This document shows positions 42,425 through 52,691 of a stretch of DNA of 64,000 bases, piece by piece. The position numbers and the translations under genes are program-made. This DNA comes from Halanaerobiales bacterium (GTDB lineage Bacteria; Bacillota; Halanaerobiia; Halanaerobiales; M55B127): contig JAGXLU010000002.1 in assembly GCA_018334565.1 (NCBI GenBank), positions 1-64,000 on the forward strand, read 5' to 3'. Within the stretch, counting starts at the first letter, position 1. Every line of letters begins with the position of its first letter. The notes under the pieces are model-generated. The model was not told the origin of the DNA and ran no database searches. It was given only the letters and a program-made list of their open reading frames with translations.

Positions 42425-42491
42425 CAAGGAATTTAGCTTTTTATGTTTAATAAGTGTTATTGGGAAGCTAAATGGGTTTTTTTGCATATAC

Positions 42492-42527
42492 CGGGTCAAA
42501 AAAGTTCCGCCAGGACAGAACAAACCC
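42492..42527 (+). promoter_or_regulatory. candidate CggR operator
   Basis: CGGGTC-N6-GTTC-N4-AGGACA-N6-ACCC, same 6-6-4-4-6-6-4 layout as the B. subtilis CggR operator CGGGACN6TGTCN4CGGGACN6TGTC. Confidence 0.5.
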
Positions 42528-42544
42528 GTATTAGGGGTGATTTG

Positions 42545-43579
42545 ATGAATAGTTATTTGAAAATCGAGAAAAAGCTTGTACCTGAATTGATAAATATTGC
42601 TGAAATAAGGTATAATATATTAAAGGCTGTCTTTAATAAGCAGCCTATTGGTCGCAGAAAACTGGCCCGCATTCTCGATTTGAGCATTAGAAGTGTGAGA
42701 AAACAACTTGATTTCCTTGAAACTAAAAGTTATATTAATATTACCAAAACCGGTACAGTGATGACTGAAAGCGGAGAAGAACTTCTCAATGAGTTGGACG
42801 ATTATATGAAAGAAATAAAGAATATAACTCATTTGGAGAATAAGCTTAAACGGCTAATGGGGATTAAAAAAGTGATGATTGTACCTGTAGAAAGAGATTT
42901 AAATATGATTAATAAGGAAATTGGAAGATTTACCGCTCGTTTTTTAGAGAAAGCTATAAAAGATGGTGATATAATTTCTGTGACAGGTGGTTCAACATTA
43001 GCTCAGATTGCTGATTATATGATGCAAGAGGAAAACACAAAAAATGTTGATGTTTTACCTGGCCGAGGTGGCCTGGGTGAAAAAGTAGAGATTCAGGCCA
43101 ATACAATCGCGGCAAAGATGGCCAAAAAATTAGGAGGCAGATATAAACTACTGCATATACCTGATGACATTACAAAAAAAAGTCTGGATATGATTATAAA
43201 TGAACCTTCAATCAAAAAAACGCTGGATTTATTACATCAATCCAATATATTGGTTCATGGAATAGGTACGGCAGAGATGATGTCTGCCCGTCGGAATATG
43301 GATAAAAAAGAGATACAAAAAATGAATGATAGAGGAGCAGTTGCAGAGGCTTTTGGCCTTTATTTTAATCAGGATGGTCAAGTAATTTATTCTGCTGCAA
43401 GTGTTGGACTTTGTATGGATGACTTAAAAAATATCGATAAAGTAATTGCTGTGGCAGGTGGTTTAGATAAAGCTAAAGCAATTATTGCAGTGGTTTCACA
43501 TAACTACCATGATATTTTGATAACCGATGAATTAACTGCACGTGAGATTATAACAATTAAGGGAGGTGAAAGTGAGTAG
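42545..43579 (+). CDS. cggR: central glycolytic genes regulator CggR (SorC/DeoR family)
   Basis: HTH VFNKQPIGRRKLARILDLSIRSVRKQLDFL; sugar-binding region DGDIISVTGGSTLAQIADYM; directly upstream of gap. ATG 42545 preferred over 42443. Confidence 0.92.
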   Translation: MNSYLKIEKKLVPELINIAEIRYNILKAVFNKQPIGRRKLARILDLSIRSVRKQLDFLETKSYINITKTGTVMTESGEELLNELDDYMKEIKNITHLENKLKRLMGIKKVMIVPVERDLNMINKEIGRFTARFLEKAIKDGDIISVTGGSTLAQIADYMMQEENTKNVDVLPGRGGLGEKVEIQANTIAAKMAKKLGGRYKLLHIPDDITKKSLDMIINEPSIKKTLDLLHQSNILVHGIGTAEMMSARRNMDKKEIQKMNDRGAVAEAFGLYFNQDGQVIYSAASVGLCMDDLKNIDKVIAVAGGLDKAKAIIAVVSHNYHDILITDELTAREIITIKGGESE

Positions 43580-43658
43580 AATTACAAATAGATTTTATTA
43601 ATTGATGATATTAATGTTAGGTATTTTATAATACAATTATTAATAAGGAGGAATAATA

Positions 43659-44672
43659 ATGAGTGTAAAAGTTGCAATTAATGGTTTTGGAGCTATTGGG
43701 AGAAAAGCATTAAGAGGCGCAGTTGATAATCCAGAGATAGAATTTGCTGCTATTAATGATTTGGTAGACCCCAAAATACTAGCGTATTTACTTAAATACG
43801 ATTCAAATCATGGTACATTTGACGGAGAGATTGATCATACTGAAGATTCTATAATAGTTAATGGTAAAGAGATCAAGGTCTTCAACAAAAAGGATCCAGC
43901 TCAACTACCCTGGGAAGAATTGGGAATAGAGGTTGTTTATGAATCAACTGGATTCTTTACTAATGCCGATGATGCCAAGAAGCATTTAGAAGCAGGAGCT
44001 AAAAAAGTAATCATATCAGCTCCTGCTAAAAATGAAGATTTAACCGTAGTTTTAGGGGTTAATGATGAACAGTATGATCCTAAAAAGCATAAAATTATAT
44101 CAAATGCCTCCTGTACGACAAATTGTTTAGCTCCTATAGCTAAGATATTAAATGATGAATTTGGACTTAAAAAAGGTTTAATGACAACTATTCATTCTTA
44201 TACTTCAACCCAGAATATTCTTGATGGACCATATAGCTGGAAAAAGATTACCCGTGGAAGGGCAGCAGCTGAAAATATAGTACCAACAACTACAGGTGCT
44301 GCGGTAGCGACTACGATTGTTTTACCTGAATTAGAAGGAAAGCTGGACGGTATGGCAGTTAGGTCTCAAACACCGACCGGTTCACTGGTTGATCTAGTTG
44401 TTACTCTCGATAAAGATGTAACCGTTGAAGAGATAAATAATACGATGAAAGAATATGCTGAGGGACAGATGAAGGGTATTTTAGAATATAATGAAGAACC
44501 CATAGTTTCCCGGGATATAATAGGTAATCCTCATTCCTCAATTTATGATGCCAACTATACAAAAATTATTGAGGGGAATATGGTTAAGGTCCTATCCTGG
44601 TATGATAATGAGTGGGGTTATGCTCAAAGATTGAATGATTTTGCTGTTAAGATGAAAAAATTAGGAGTGTAA
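43659..44672 (+). CDS. gap: glyceraldehyde-3-phosphate dehydrogenase, type I
   Basis: VKVAINGFGAIGRKALR; ISNASCTTNCLAPIAKIL; WYDNEWGYAQR. Confidence 0.99.
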   Translation: MSVKVAINGFGAIGRKALRGAVDNPEIEFAAINDLVDPKILAYLLKYDSNHGTFDGEIDHTEDSIIVNGKEIKVFNKKDPAQLPWEELGIEVVYESTGFFTNADDAKKHLEAGAKKVIISAPAKNEDLTVVLGVNDEQYDPKKHKIISNASCTTNCLAPIAKILNDEFGLKKGLMTTIHSYTSTQNILDGPYSWKKITRGRAAAENIVPTTTGAAVATTIVLPELEGKLDGMAVRSQTPTGSLVDLVVTLDKDVTVEEINNTMKEYAEGQMKGILEYNEEPIVSRDIIGNPHSSIYDANYTKIIEGNMVKVLSWYDNEWGYAQRLNDFAVKMKKLGV

Positions 44673-44691
44673 AAACTGGATAATTATAGGA

Positions 44692-44723
44692 GGGGTTGAG
44701 TTTTATAGACTTTAACCCCTTTT
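44692..44723 (+). terminator. intercistronic terminator/attenuator-like hairpin between gap and pgk
   Basis: GGGGTTGAGttttatagaCTTTAACCCCTTTTAATTT. Confidence 0.6.
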
Positions 44724-44750
44724 AATTTACTTACACTGGAGGTGACCATT

Positions 44751-45932
44751 TTGAAGAAATCTTTAAAAGATTATGATTTTAAAAATAAAAGGGTTTTGGT
44801 TAGAGTGGATTTTAATGTTCCCTTAGAAAATGGTAAAGTTACAGATACGAACAGAATTGAAGCGGCTTTACCAACCATAAAATACCTTGTGAATGAAGAT
44901 GCGAAAGTGATTTTGATGTCTCATTTGGGCAGGCCTAAAGGTGAGTTTAAAGAAGAACTAAAATTAGACCCAGTTGGTAAAGAACTGGCTAATTTATTGC
45001 ATAGAAAGGTAAAAAAGGTTGATGACTGTATTGGAGATGAAGTCAAAAAAGCGGTAGATGATATGGAAAAAGGGGATGTTTTACTACTAGAGAACACCCG
45101 ATTTTATAAGGGAGAAAAGAAAAATGATCCCGATTTTGCCAGACAATTAGCAGAAAATGCAGATATATTTGTACTGGATGCCTTTGGTGCTGTCCACCGA
45201 GCCCATGCGTCCACAGTGGGTGTTACCGAATATCTTCCATCAGCGGCTGGATTCCTTTTAATGCGAGAATTAAATGCTCTGGGTGATGTGATGGAAAACC
45301 CAGAATCACCTTTTGTAGCAATTATGGGTGGTGCTAAAATTTCCGGTAAAATTGCTGTTATCGAAAATCTCATAGATAAAGTAGATTATATATTAACTGG
45401 GGGAGGTATCGCCAATACTTTTTTGAAGTCACAAGGATATGAGGTAGGAAAATCTTTGGTTGAAGATGATCAACTGCAGATAGCCCAGGATTTGGTAAAA
45501 AAAGCTAAAAATAAAGGTGTGATACTGCTCTTACCCCATGATGTAATAATAGCTGATGAATTTGATAATGATGCTAACTACAAAGAAGTTCCTGTCAGTG
45601 AGGTTCCGGTTGACTGGGAGATTTTAGATAGTGGTGGAAGTAATACAATTAAAGAATATACAAAGATAATCAAAGATGCTAAAACTGTAATCTGGAACGG
45701 TCCAATCGGTGTTTTTGAATTTGAAAATTTTGCCAGGGGAACAAACGCAATTGCGAAGGCCCTGGCTGAAACTGATGCAAAAACAATTATTGGAGGCGGC
45801 GAATCAGCTGCTGCTGTAAAAAAAGCAGGTTTTATGGATAAGATGACACATATCTCGACCGGGGGAGGAGCCTCTTTGAGATTTTTTGAAGGCAAATCCT
45901 TACCGGCTGTTGAGGCTATTGACGATCTTTAA
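44751..45932 (+). CDS. pgk: phosphoglycerate kinase
   Basis: KRVLVRVDFNVPLENGKVTD; LMSHLGRPKG; ISTGGGASLRFFEGK; TTG start after ggaggtga. Confidence 0.98.
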   Translation: MKKSLKDYDFKNKRVLVRVDFNVPLENGKVTDTNRIEAALPTIKYLVNEDAKVILMSHLGRPKGEFKEELKLDPVGKELANLLHRKVKKVDDCIGDEVKKAVDDMEKGDVLLLENTRFYKGEKKNDPDFARQLAENADIFVLDAFGAVHRAHASTVGVTEYLPSAAGFLLMRELNALGDVMENPESPFVAIMGGAKISGKIAVIENLIDKVDYILTGGGIANTFLKSQGYEVGKSLVEDDQLQIAQDLVKKAKNKGVILLLPHDVIIADEFDNDANYKEVPVSEVPVDWEILDSGGSNTIKEYTKIIKDAKTVIWNGPIGVFEFENFARGTNAIAKALAETDAKTIIGGGESAAAVKKAGFMDKMTHISTGGGASLRFFEGKSLPAVEAIDDL

Positions 45933-45952
45933 TAGACAGGAGGTATAAAAAG

Positions 45953-46708
45953 ATGAGAAAGCCATTTATTGCGGGCAATTGGAAAATGAATAAAACTATT
46001 TCAGAAGCGGAAGAATTAGTGCGGTCTTTAAAAAAAATGGTTTCAGATGTAAAAAGTGTTGAAATAGGAGTGTGTCCACCTGATATTGATCTATTAGTGG
46101 TTATGAAAACAGCTGAAGGCAGCAATATAAAAGTTGGTGCTCAAAATATGCACTGGGAAGAGAGTGGTGCATATACAGGTGATCTTTCTCCTCTTATGCT
46201 GAACGAACTGGGTGTCGAGTATATCATTATAGGACACTCAGAAAGAAGAGAATACTATAATGAAGGTGATGAAGAGGTAAACAAGAAGGTGAAAGCGGCT
46301 TTCCAACACGATTTAAAACCTATCATTTGTGTAGGTGAAACTCTCAAAGAAAGAAAAGCAGATCAGACCAAAGATAAGGTAAAAAAGCAAATAAAAGCTG
46401 CCCTAAATGGTTTAAGCCGAAAAGAGGTTCAAAACACAGTAATTGCCTATGAACCTATCTGGGCGATAGGTACGGGGGAATCTGCTTCAGCTAAACAGGC
46501 TAATCAGGTTATCAGCTATATCAGGGATGTGGTTTCAGAATTATTTTCTGAAGCAGCAGACGATATGAGGATCCAATATGGGGGAAGTGTTAAACCACAT
46601 AATATTGCAGATTTTATGGCAGAAAGCGATATAGATGGGGCTTTGGTAGGTGGAGCAAGCCTCGCGGCAGAATCTTTTGCTCAAATTATAAAAAAAGCAG
46701 CTAAATGA
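45953..46708 (+). CDS. tpiA: triosephosphate isomerase
   Basis: RKPFIAGNWKMNKT; IIGHSERR; AYEPIWAIGTG; IQYGGSVKPHNI. Confidence 0.99.
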   Translation: MRKPFIAGNWKMNKTISEAEELVRSLKKMVSDVKSVEIGVCPPDIDLLVVMKTAEGSNIKVGAQNMHWEESGAYTGDLSPLMLNELGVEYIIIGHSERREYYNEGDEEVNKKVKAAFQHDLKPIICVGETLKERKADQTKDKVKKQIKAALNGLSRKEVQNTVIAYEPIWAIGTGESASAKQANQVISYIRDVVSELFSEAADDMRIQYGGSVKPHNIADFMAESDIDGALVGGASLAAESFAQIIKKAAK

Positions 46709-46746
46709 GATAATAAATAAAAAAATATGATACAGGAGGTGTTAAA

Positions 46747-48285
46747 ATGAAGGTTCCAAGACCACTAGCTTTAATAATATTGGATGGTTATGGTGAATCA
46801 GATAATTTAGAAAAAAACGCGGTTCGCAATTCAGATACGCCATTTTTAGATAAATTGAGAGAAGAATATCCAACTTCATTAATCCGGGCTTCAGGTAAAG
46901 ATGTAGGACTGCCGGAAGGCCAGATGGGTAATTCTGAAGTCGGCCATTTAAACCTGGGAGCAGGTAGAATTGTCCCCCAGGAATATACGCGAATAACGAA
47001 GGCGGTAAGAAACGGCTCTATACTTGAAAATGATGTAATAAAAAAGGCTATCGAGAAGGTTAAAACAAAAAACGGAGCTCTCCATTTGATGGGATTACTT
47101 TCAGATGGAGGGGTACACAGCCATATAAAACACCTGTACGGATTGTTGGAAATGGCCAAAACAGCTGAGATTGAAGAAGTATATGTACACACAATCTTAG
47201 ATGGAAGAGATACACCTCCTCGCAGTGCACTCACCTATATAAAAGAGCTAAAAAAGAAAATGGATGAAATAGGTGTTGGTAAAATTGCCACTGTTAGCGG
47301 TAGGTACTATTCAATGGATAGAGATCAAAGATGGGATAGAACAAAAAAAGCCTATGATGCTTATGTCTTAGCTAAAGGTAAAAAGGTGGACTCTGCTGAA
47401 ATGGCGGTAGAAAAATCATATGAACGAGGAGAAAATGATGAATTTGTTTTGCCCAGCGTTATTGTGGAAAATGGTCAACCGGTTACAACCCTTAAAAATG
47501 AGGATTCCCTTATATTCTTTAACTTTAGAGCAGATAGGGCCAGACAAATAACTAGGGCTTTAGCCCTAGATGAATTTGATGAATTTGAAAGGCCAAAGAA
47601 ACATCCACAGGACTTATATTTTATCTGTATGACTGAGTATGATGAAAATTTTGATCTACCAGTTGCTTTTTCCAAACTTTATATGGAAAATGTTTTAGGT
47701 AAAGTACTGAGTGACCATGGACTCCGCCAACTGAGAATTGCAGAAACAGAAAAATATGCTCATGTAACTTTCTTTTTTAACGGGGGAGAAGAAAGAGAAT
47801 TTGAAGGAGAAGACCGGGAGTTAATTCCGTCTCCCAAGGTTGCAACATATGATCTCCAGCCTGAGATGAGTGCATTTAAGGTTAAAGATACTTTATTAAA
47901 AAAATTGGATGAGGATATTTATGATGTTATTATCTTAAATTTTGCCAATCCTGATATGGTTGGTCACACAGGTTTTTATAAATCAGCAGTTCAGGCTTTA
48001 GAAGCAATAGATGAATGTATGAGTGAAATTGTCCCCCATATTTTAGAGATGGGTGGACAGATGTTAATAACAGCTGATCATGGTAATAGTGAACAAATGG
48101 TCGATGAAGAAGGGAAACCACACACTGCTCATACCAATAATCCAGTAATCATGATATATGTTGGTTCGACTGAAGATATAAAATTAAAAGATGGTAAGTT
48201 AGCAGATGTTGCTCCTACTCTTTTAGATATTTTAAATATTAAAAAACCCGAGGAGATGACCGGTAATTCTTTGTTAAAAAAATAA
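46747..48285 (+). CDS. gpmI: 2,3-bisphosphoglycerate-independent phosphoglycerate mutase
   Basis: [47 protein letters not shown]. Confidence 0.99.
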   Translation: MKVPRPLALIILDGYGESDNLEKNAVRNSDTPFLDKLREEYPTSLIRASGKDVGLPEGQMGNSEVGHLNLGAGRIVPQEYTRITKAVRNGSILENDVIKKAIEKVKTKNGALHLMGLLSDGGVHSHIKHLYGLLEMAKTAEIEEVYVHTILDGRDTPPRSALTYIKELKKKMDEIGVGKIATVSGRYYSMDRDQRWDRTKKAYDAYVLAKGKKVDSAEMAVEKSYERGENDEFVLPSVIVENGQPVTTLKNEDSLIFFNFRADRARQITRALALDEFDEFERPKKHPQDLYFICMTEYDENFDLPVAFSKLYMENVLGKVLSDHGLRQLRIAETEKYAHVTFFFNGGEEREFEGEDRELIPSPKVATYDLQPEMSAFKVKDTLLKKLDEDIYDVIILNFANPDMVGHTGFYKSAVQALEAIDECMSEIVPHILEMGGQMLITADHGNSEQMVDEEGKPHTAHTNNPVIMIYVGSTEDIKLKDGKLADVAPTLLDILNIKKPEEMTGNSLLKK

Positions 48286-48288
48286 TAA

Positions 48289-49593
<1,305 letters not shown>

Positions 49594-49735
49594 AATAAAT
49601 TGATTAAATATAAAAATAGTAGGTGGAGTATTTTAACCGGTGTTTTTGAAACAATATATATTTCTTCATGTTATATTCATAATTAACTTCTATAATATAA
49701 TCAAATTCAAAAATAAGATTAAGAGAGAGATAAAT

Positions 49736-50263
49736 ATGAAGAAATTAATAGTAACCACACTAGTTATATCATTAATTGTTTTAGGCTTTGGGGTATTTTC
49801 TGTAGAGGCTCAGAGTATGGAAGGTTCAAAAATGGGAAATAGAGGCATAAATGATGATACCACTAGACCTTATTATCAAAGAGATTTTCAAGATAGCACG
49901 TGTTTTTTAGACTTAGAAAAAGAATAACTTGATCAAATAACATCAATTAGAGAAGAACAAATAACAGCAAGAGAAGAAATATTTGAAGCAATGCAAACTC
50001 TTAGAAACGAGTTGAGGGAAGCAATATTTACCGATCAACCAGCAGATATAATTGATGATCTTGAAAAAGAGATGTCAGAATTTAGGGCAGAGATGGATGA
50101 GATTAGAATTGAATATCTGGCTTAACTAAGAAATATACTGACAGAAGAACAGCTGGCAAGACTTGCTGATAATGATTATAGAATAGGTATAGCAGGTAAT
50201 ACCAATAAAGGATTAGCTGATGTACAATTAAGGAGAGATAATAGTATAAAGAATAGTTATTGA
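49736..50263 (+). pseudogene. Spy/CpxP-like periplasmic protein pseudogene (two in-frame TAA)
   Basis: Signal peptide MKKLIVTTLVISLIVLGFGVFSVEAQS; one frame continues ...FLDLEKE*LDQITSIREEQITAREEIFEAMQTLRNELREAIF...EYLA*LRNILTEEQLARLAD...; stops at 49925 and 50123. Confidence 0.65.
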
Positions 50264-50323
50264 AAAAACCAAAGATCTAAAAAATGTAATAAGTTCTAAA
50301 AATTAAAAACTTATTATTATCAC

Positions 50324-50350
50324 AGGGCTCCTTAATAGGAGCTCTTTTAA
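50324..50350 (+). terminator. terminator
   Basis: AGGGCTCCTtaatAGGAGCTCTTTTAA. Confidence 0.7.
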
Positions 50351-50644
50351 TTTGCAAAAAAATATCTATAAGTAAAGTATTTGCTTAGTGGAAAATAAGT
50401 TTTGGAGATTAAAAATAAAGTACTTGGAACTATATTGAGTAATGTCAAATAAAGTGATATAATTTAATACAAAGAAACTATTATTACTAACCTATTCCCC
50501 GGAAAAGATAAAATTGTATTCAGGGGTTTTTCTGTTTTTATATTTTTTATGGTGATTAGCTTAACATAGGAGTAAAGTTTTACGATTATATTGTTTTTTA
50601 AAAGAATCAGGGCACAAGAACAGATTGTAAAGTTTGAATAAATA

Positions 50645-50673
50645 TTGACATCACATAGTATATTTGTTAGTAT
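50645..50673 (+). promoter_or_regulatory. promoter of tetR-efflux operon
   Basis: TTGACA - 17 nt - TAGTAT. Confidence 0.65.
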
Positions 50674-50684
50674 TAATTTACTAA

Positions 50685-50698
50685 ACTGAACGGTCAGT
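50685..50698 (+). promoter_or_regulatory. candidate TetR/AcrR-family operator
   Basis: ACTGA-ACGG-TCAGT inverted repeat about 12 nt downstream of the -10, just upstream of the tetR start. Confidence 0.6.
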
Positions 50699-50721
50699 CG
50701 AGAATTACAGGAGTTGATTTA

Positions 50722-51306
50722 ATGACCATAAATACTAAAATAAATATAATGGATACAGCATTGAAATTATTTGCTGAGAAGGGATTTAGCGATACTTCAA
50801 TTTCAGCTATTGCCGAAGAAGCGGGTATAGGTAAGGGAACTATTTATTGGTACTTTGAAAGCAAAAAAGATTTGTTTTTTTCAATTGTTGAACAAAGAGG
50901 CCAAGATTACTTTAATAAGGTTTTAAAACTTGATAATGATAGTATAGAATCAGAGCAGATAATCTATAAGTATATAAAATATACGATTGAATTTATTGAT
51001 AATAATTATGATGTTGCCAAAATGTTGATAACCAATACGGAGATAATAAATAATGAATTCAAAAAAATGATGGAACTTAAACAGCAGCAGGTTATTAGTA
51101 TCTTAGAAAAGGCCCTTAAAAGAGGCCAAAAGGAAGATAAGTTCAGAGGTTTTAAAAGTAGAGATATTGCTTTTATGATTATGAATATAGCAAAAAGTGG
51201 GCATAATCAATTTAATTTTTCTATAGAAGGGAATATAGATCAAAAAACGCAGAAAATTTATGATTTCATCATGTATGGGTTAATTAAGGAGGAGAGGAAA
51301 ACATGA
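50722..51306 (+). CDS. TetR/AcrR family transcriptional regulator
   Basis: TALKLFAEKGFSDTSISAIAEEAGIGKGTIYWYFESKKDLFFSIVEQ. Confidence 0.95.
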   Translation: MTINTKINIMDTALKLFAEKGFSDTSISAIAEEAGIGKGTIYWYFESKKDLFFSIVEQRGQDYFNKVLKLDNDSIESEQIIYKYIKYTIEFIDNNYDVAKMLITNTEIINNEFKKMMELKQQQVISILEKALKRGQKEDKFRGFKSRDIAFMIMNIAKSGHNQFNFSIEGNIDQKTQKIYDFIMYGLIKEERKT

Positions 51307-52691
51307 AAAACAAAAGTATATTTTATATATTTATCTGCCTGTTGTTTATACTTTTATCTATAAATTTTAACATAGCAGCGGAAGAAATATCGTTAAATGG
51401 GGCTGTAAAACTTTTAAATAAAAGCAGTTCACAGTTAGATAATGTCCAAAGAGATATTGAATCAGCGGAGATTGACTTAAAGTTAGCTGAAAAAGGTTTA
51501 GCAGCTGAAGTGACCTTACAGACTTCTTATACCAGACTGGATGAGGCCCCTCAATCACCAACTGAATATGTATTGAGTCCAACTGGCAAAATCAACTTTC
51601 AGGGAAGTGAAGTTAATAAATATAGGTTTATACCGGTTACATTTAAAAAATTATCTCAGGATAATTACAGGGCAAGTTTATCCATTAACAAGCCGCTATA
51701 TCTGGGCGGGCAGGTAAAAAATGCTGTAAAATTAAGTGAAAAAGCTGTACAGTTGAGTAAATTAAATTATGAAAAGACCCTAAATGAAAGGATAAATTCA
51801 ATTATCCAAGCATACTTCAATGTGCTGATAAAAGACAGCCTTTTGTCGGTACAAAAGAATTCGCTTAAATTAGTTCAAGAACATTTAGATAATGTGATAA
51901 GAAATTATGAAGCGGGTATGGCCATAAAAAGTGATGTAAACGAGGTTGAAATCGAGCTAAATAAGTCTAAACAGTCTCTTTATCAGTCCGAAAATGAATT
52001 AAAAATTGCAAAAAAAAGGTTGGCAGATCTCTTAAATCTTCCAGATCTTGATTTCAGCTTAATTGAACCCAAACTGCCAGAGTTAAAAGAGGAGTTGAAT
52101 TTTCATTTACAGCGAGCTTATAATAACAGTTTTGAGCTACAGAGCCTTTTATTAAAACAAAAGATGAATGACATCAACAAGGAAATGGAAAATAAGCTTT
52201 TCAAACCATCCTTTTTTTTAAACGGCAATTATACAGTACAGGGCGATAAACTCGATTTAGATCAGGGCGATTTTAATATTACCCTAAGTGGATCTGTTAC
52301 ACTTTATGATGGAAATAAATCAAAATTAAACCTAAAAAAAATAAATCTAGAAGAAGCCAGCCTTAAAAATAATCAAAAACAGTTAAGAAACAATATAGAG
52401 ACTGAAATAATGGCAGCTTTATATAAGATAGATGAAAACAAAAAGAAATTAAAAATAGCAGAAAAAAATAAGATACATGCTCTTGAGAACTATAATCAGG
52501 CTGTAAAGAGTTTTAATAACGGTGTGGCAAATAGTCTAGATGTATTGCGGGCAGAGACTAATCTAAATCAGATTAAGATTTCCCAAAGCCAAACATATTA
52601 TCAATATATGATGAGTGTTTATAACCTGTTATATCAAACGGGGACTTTAAATAATTATTTTGAGGAAGTGATTAAAAGTGAAAATAAATAA
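51303..52691 (+). CDS. TolC family outer membrane efflux protein
   Basis: Signal peptide; paired coiled-coil OEP repeats, KPLYLGGQVKNAVKLSEKAVQLSKLNYEKTLNERINSIIQAYFNVL; GVANSLDVLRAETNLNQIKISQSQTYYQY. Confidence 0.9.
   Translation: MKNKSIFYIFICLLFILLSINFNIAAEEISLNGAVKLLNKSSSQLDNVQRDIESAEIDLKLAEKGLAAEVTLQTSYTRLDEAPQSPTEYVLSPTGKINFQGSEVNKYRFIPVTFKKLSQDNYRASLSINKPLYLGGQVKNAVKLSEKAVQLSKLNYEKTLNERINSIIQAYFNVLIKDSLLSVQKNSLKLVQEHLDNVIRNYEAGMAIKSDVNEVEIELNKSKQSLYQSENELKIAKKRLADLLNLPDLDFSLIEPKLPELKEELNFHLQRAYNNSFELQSLLLKQKMNDINKEMENKLFKPSFFLNGNYTVQGDKLDLDQGDFNITLSGSVTLYDGNKSKLNLKKINLEEASLKNNQKQLRNNIETEIMAALYKIDENKKKLKIAEKNKIHALENYNQAVKSFNNGVANSLDVLRAETNLNQIKISQSQTYYQYMMSVYNLLYQTGTLNNYFEEVIKSENK

Noticed and set aside
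45104-45895. Long minus-strand ORFs opposite pgk
   Set aside because: Antisense shadow ORFs of a strongly conserved coding gene; no RBS or protein-family features.
46788-47234. 148-aa minus-strand ORF opposite gpmI
   Set aside because: Shadow ORF with no recognisable domain; the sense strand is unambiguous.
49925-50125. Stop-codon reassignment (TAA as Gln)
   Set aside because: Housekeeping genes throughout the window terminate at TAA normally and use CAA/CAG for Gln; pseudogenisation is simpler.
50150-50166. Sigma-54-like -24/-12 motif (TGGCAAGACTTGCT)
   Set aside because: It lies in the Spy/CpxP-like pseudogene reading frame (EQLARLAD), with no downstream gene at the right distance; likely coincidental.
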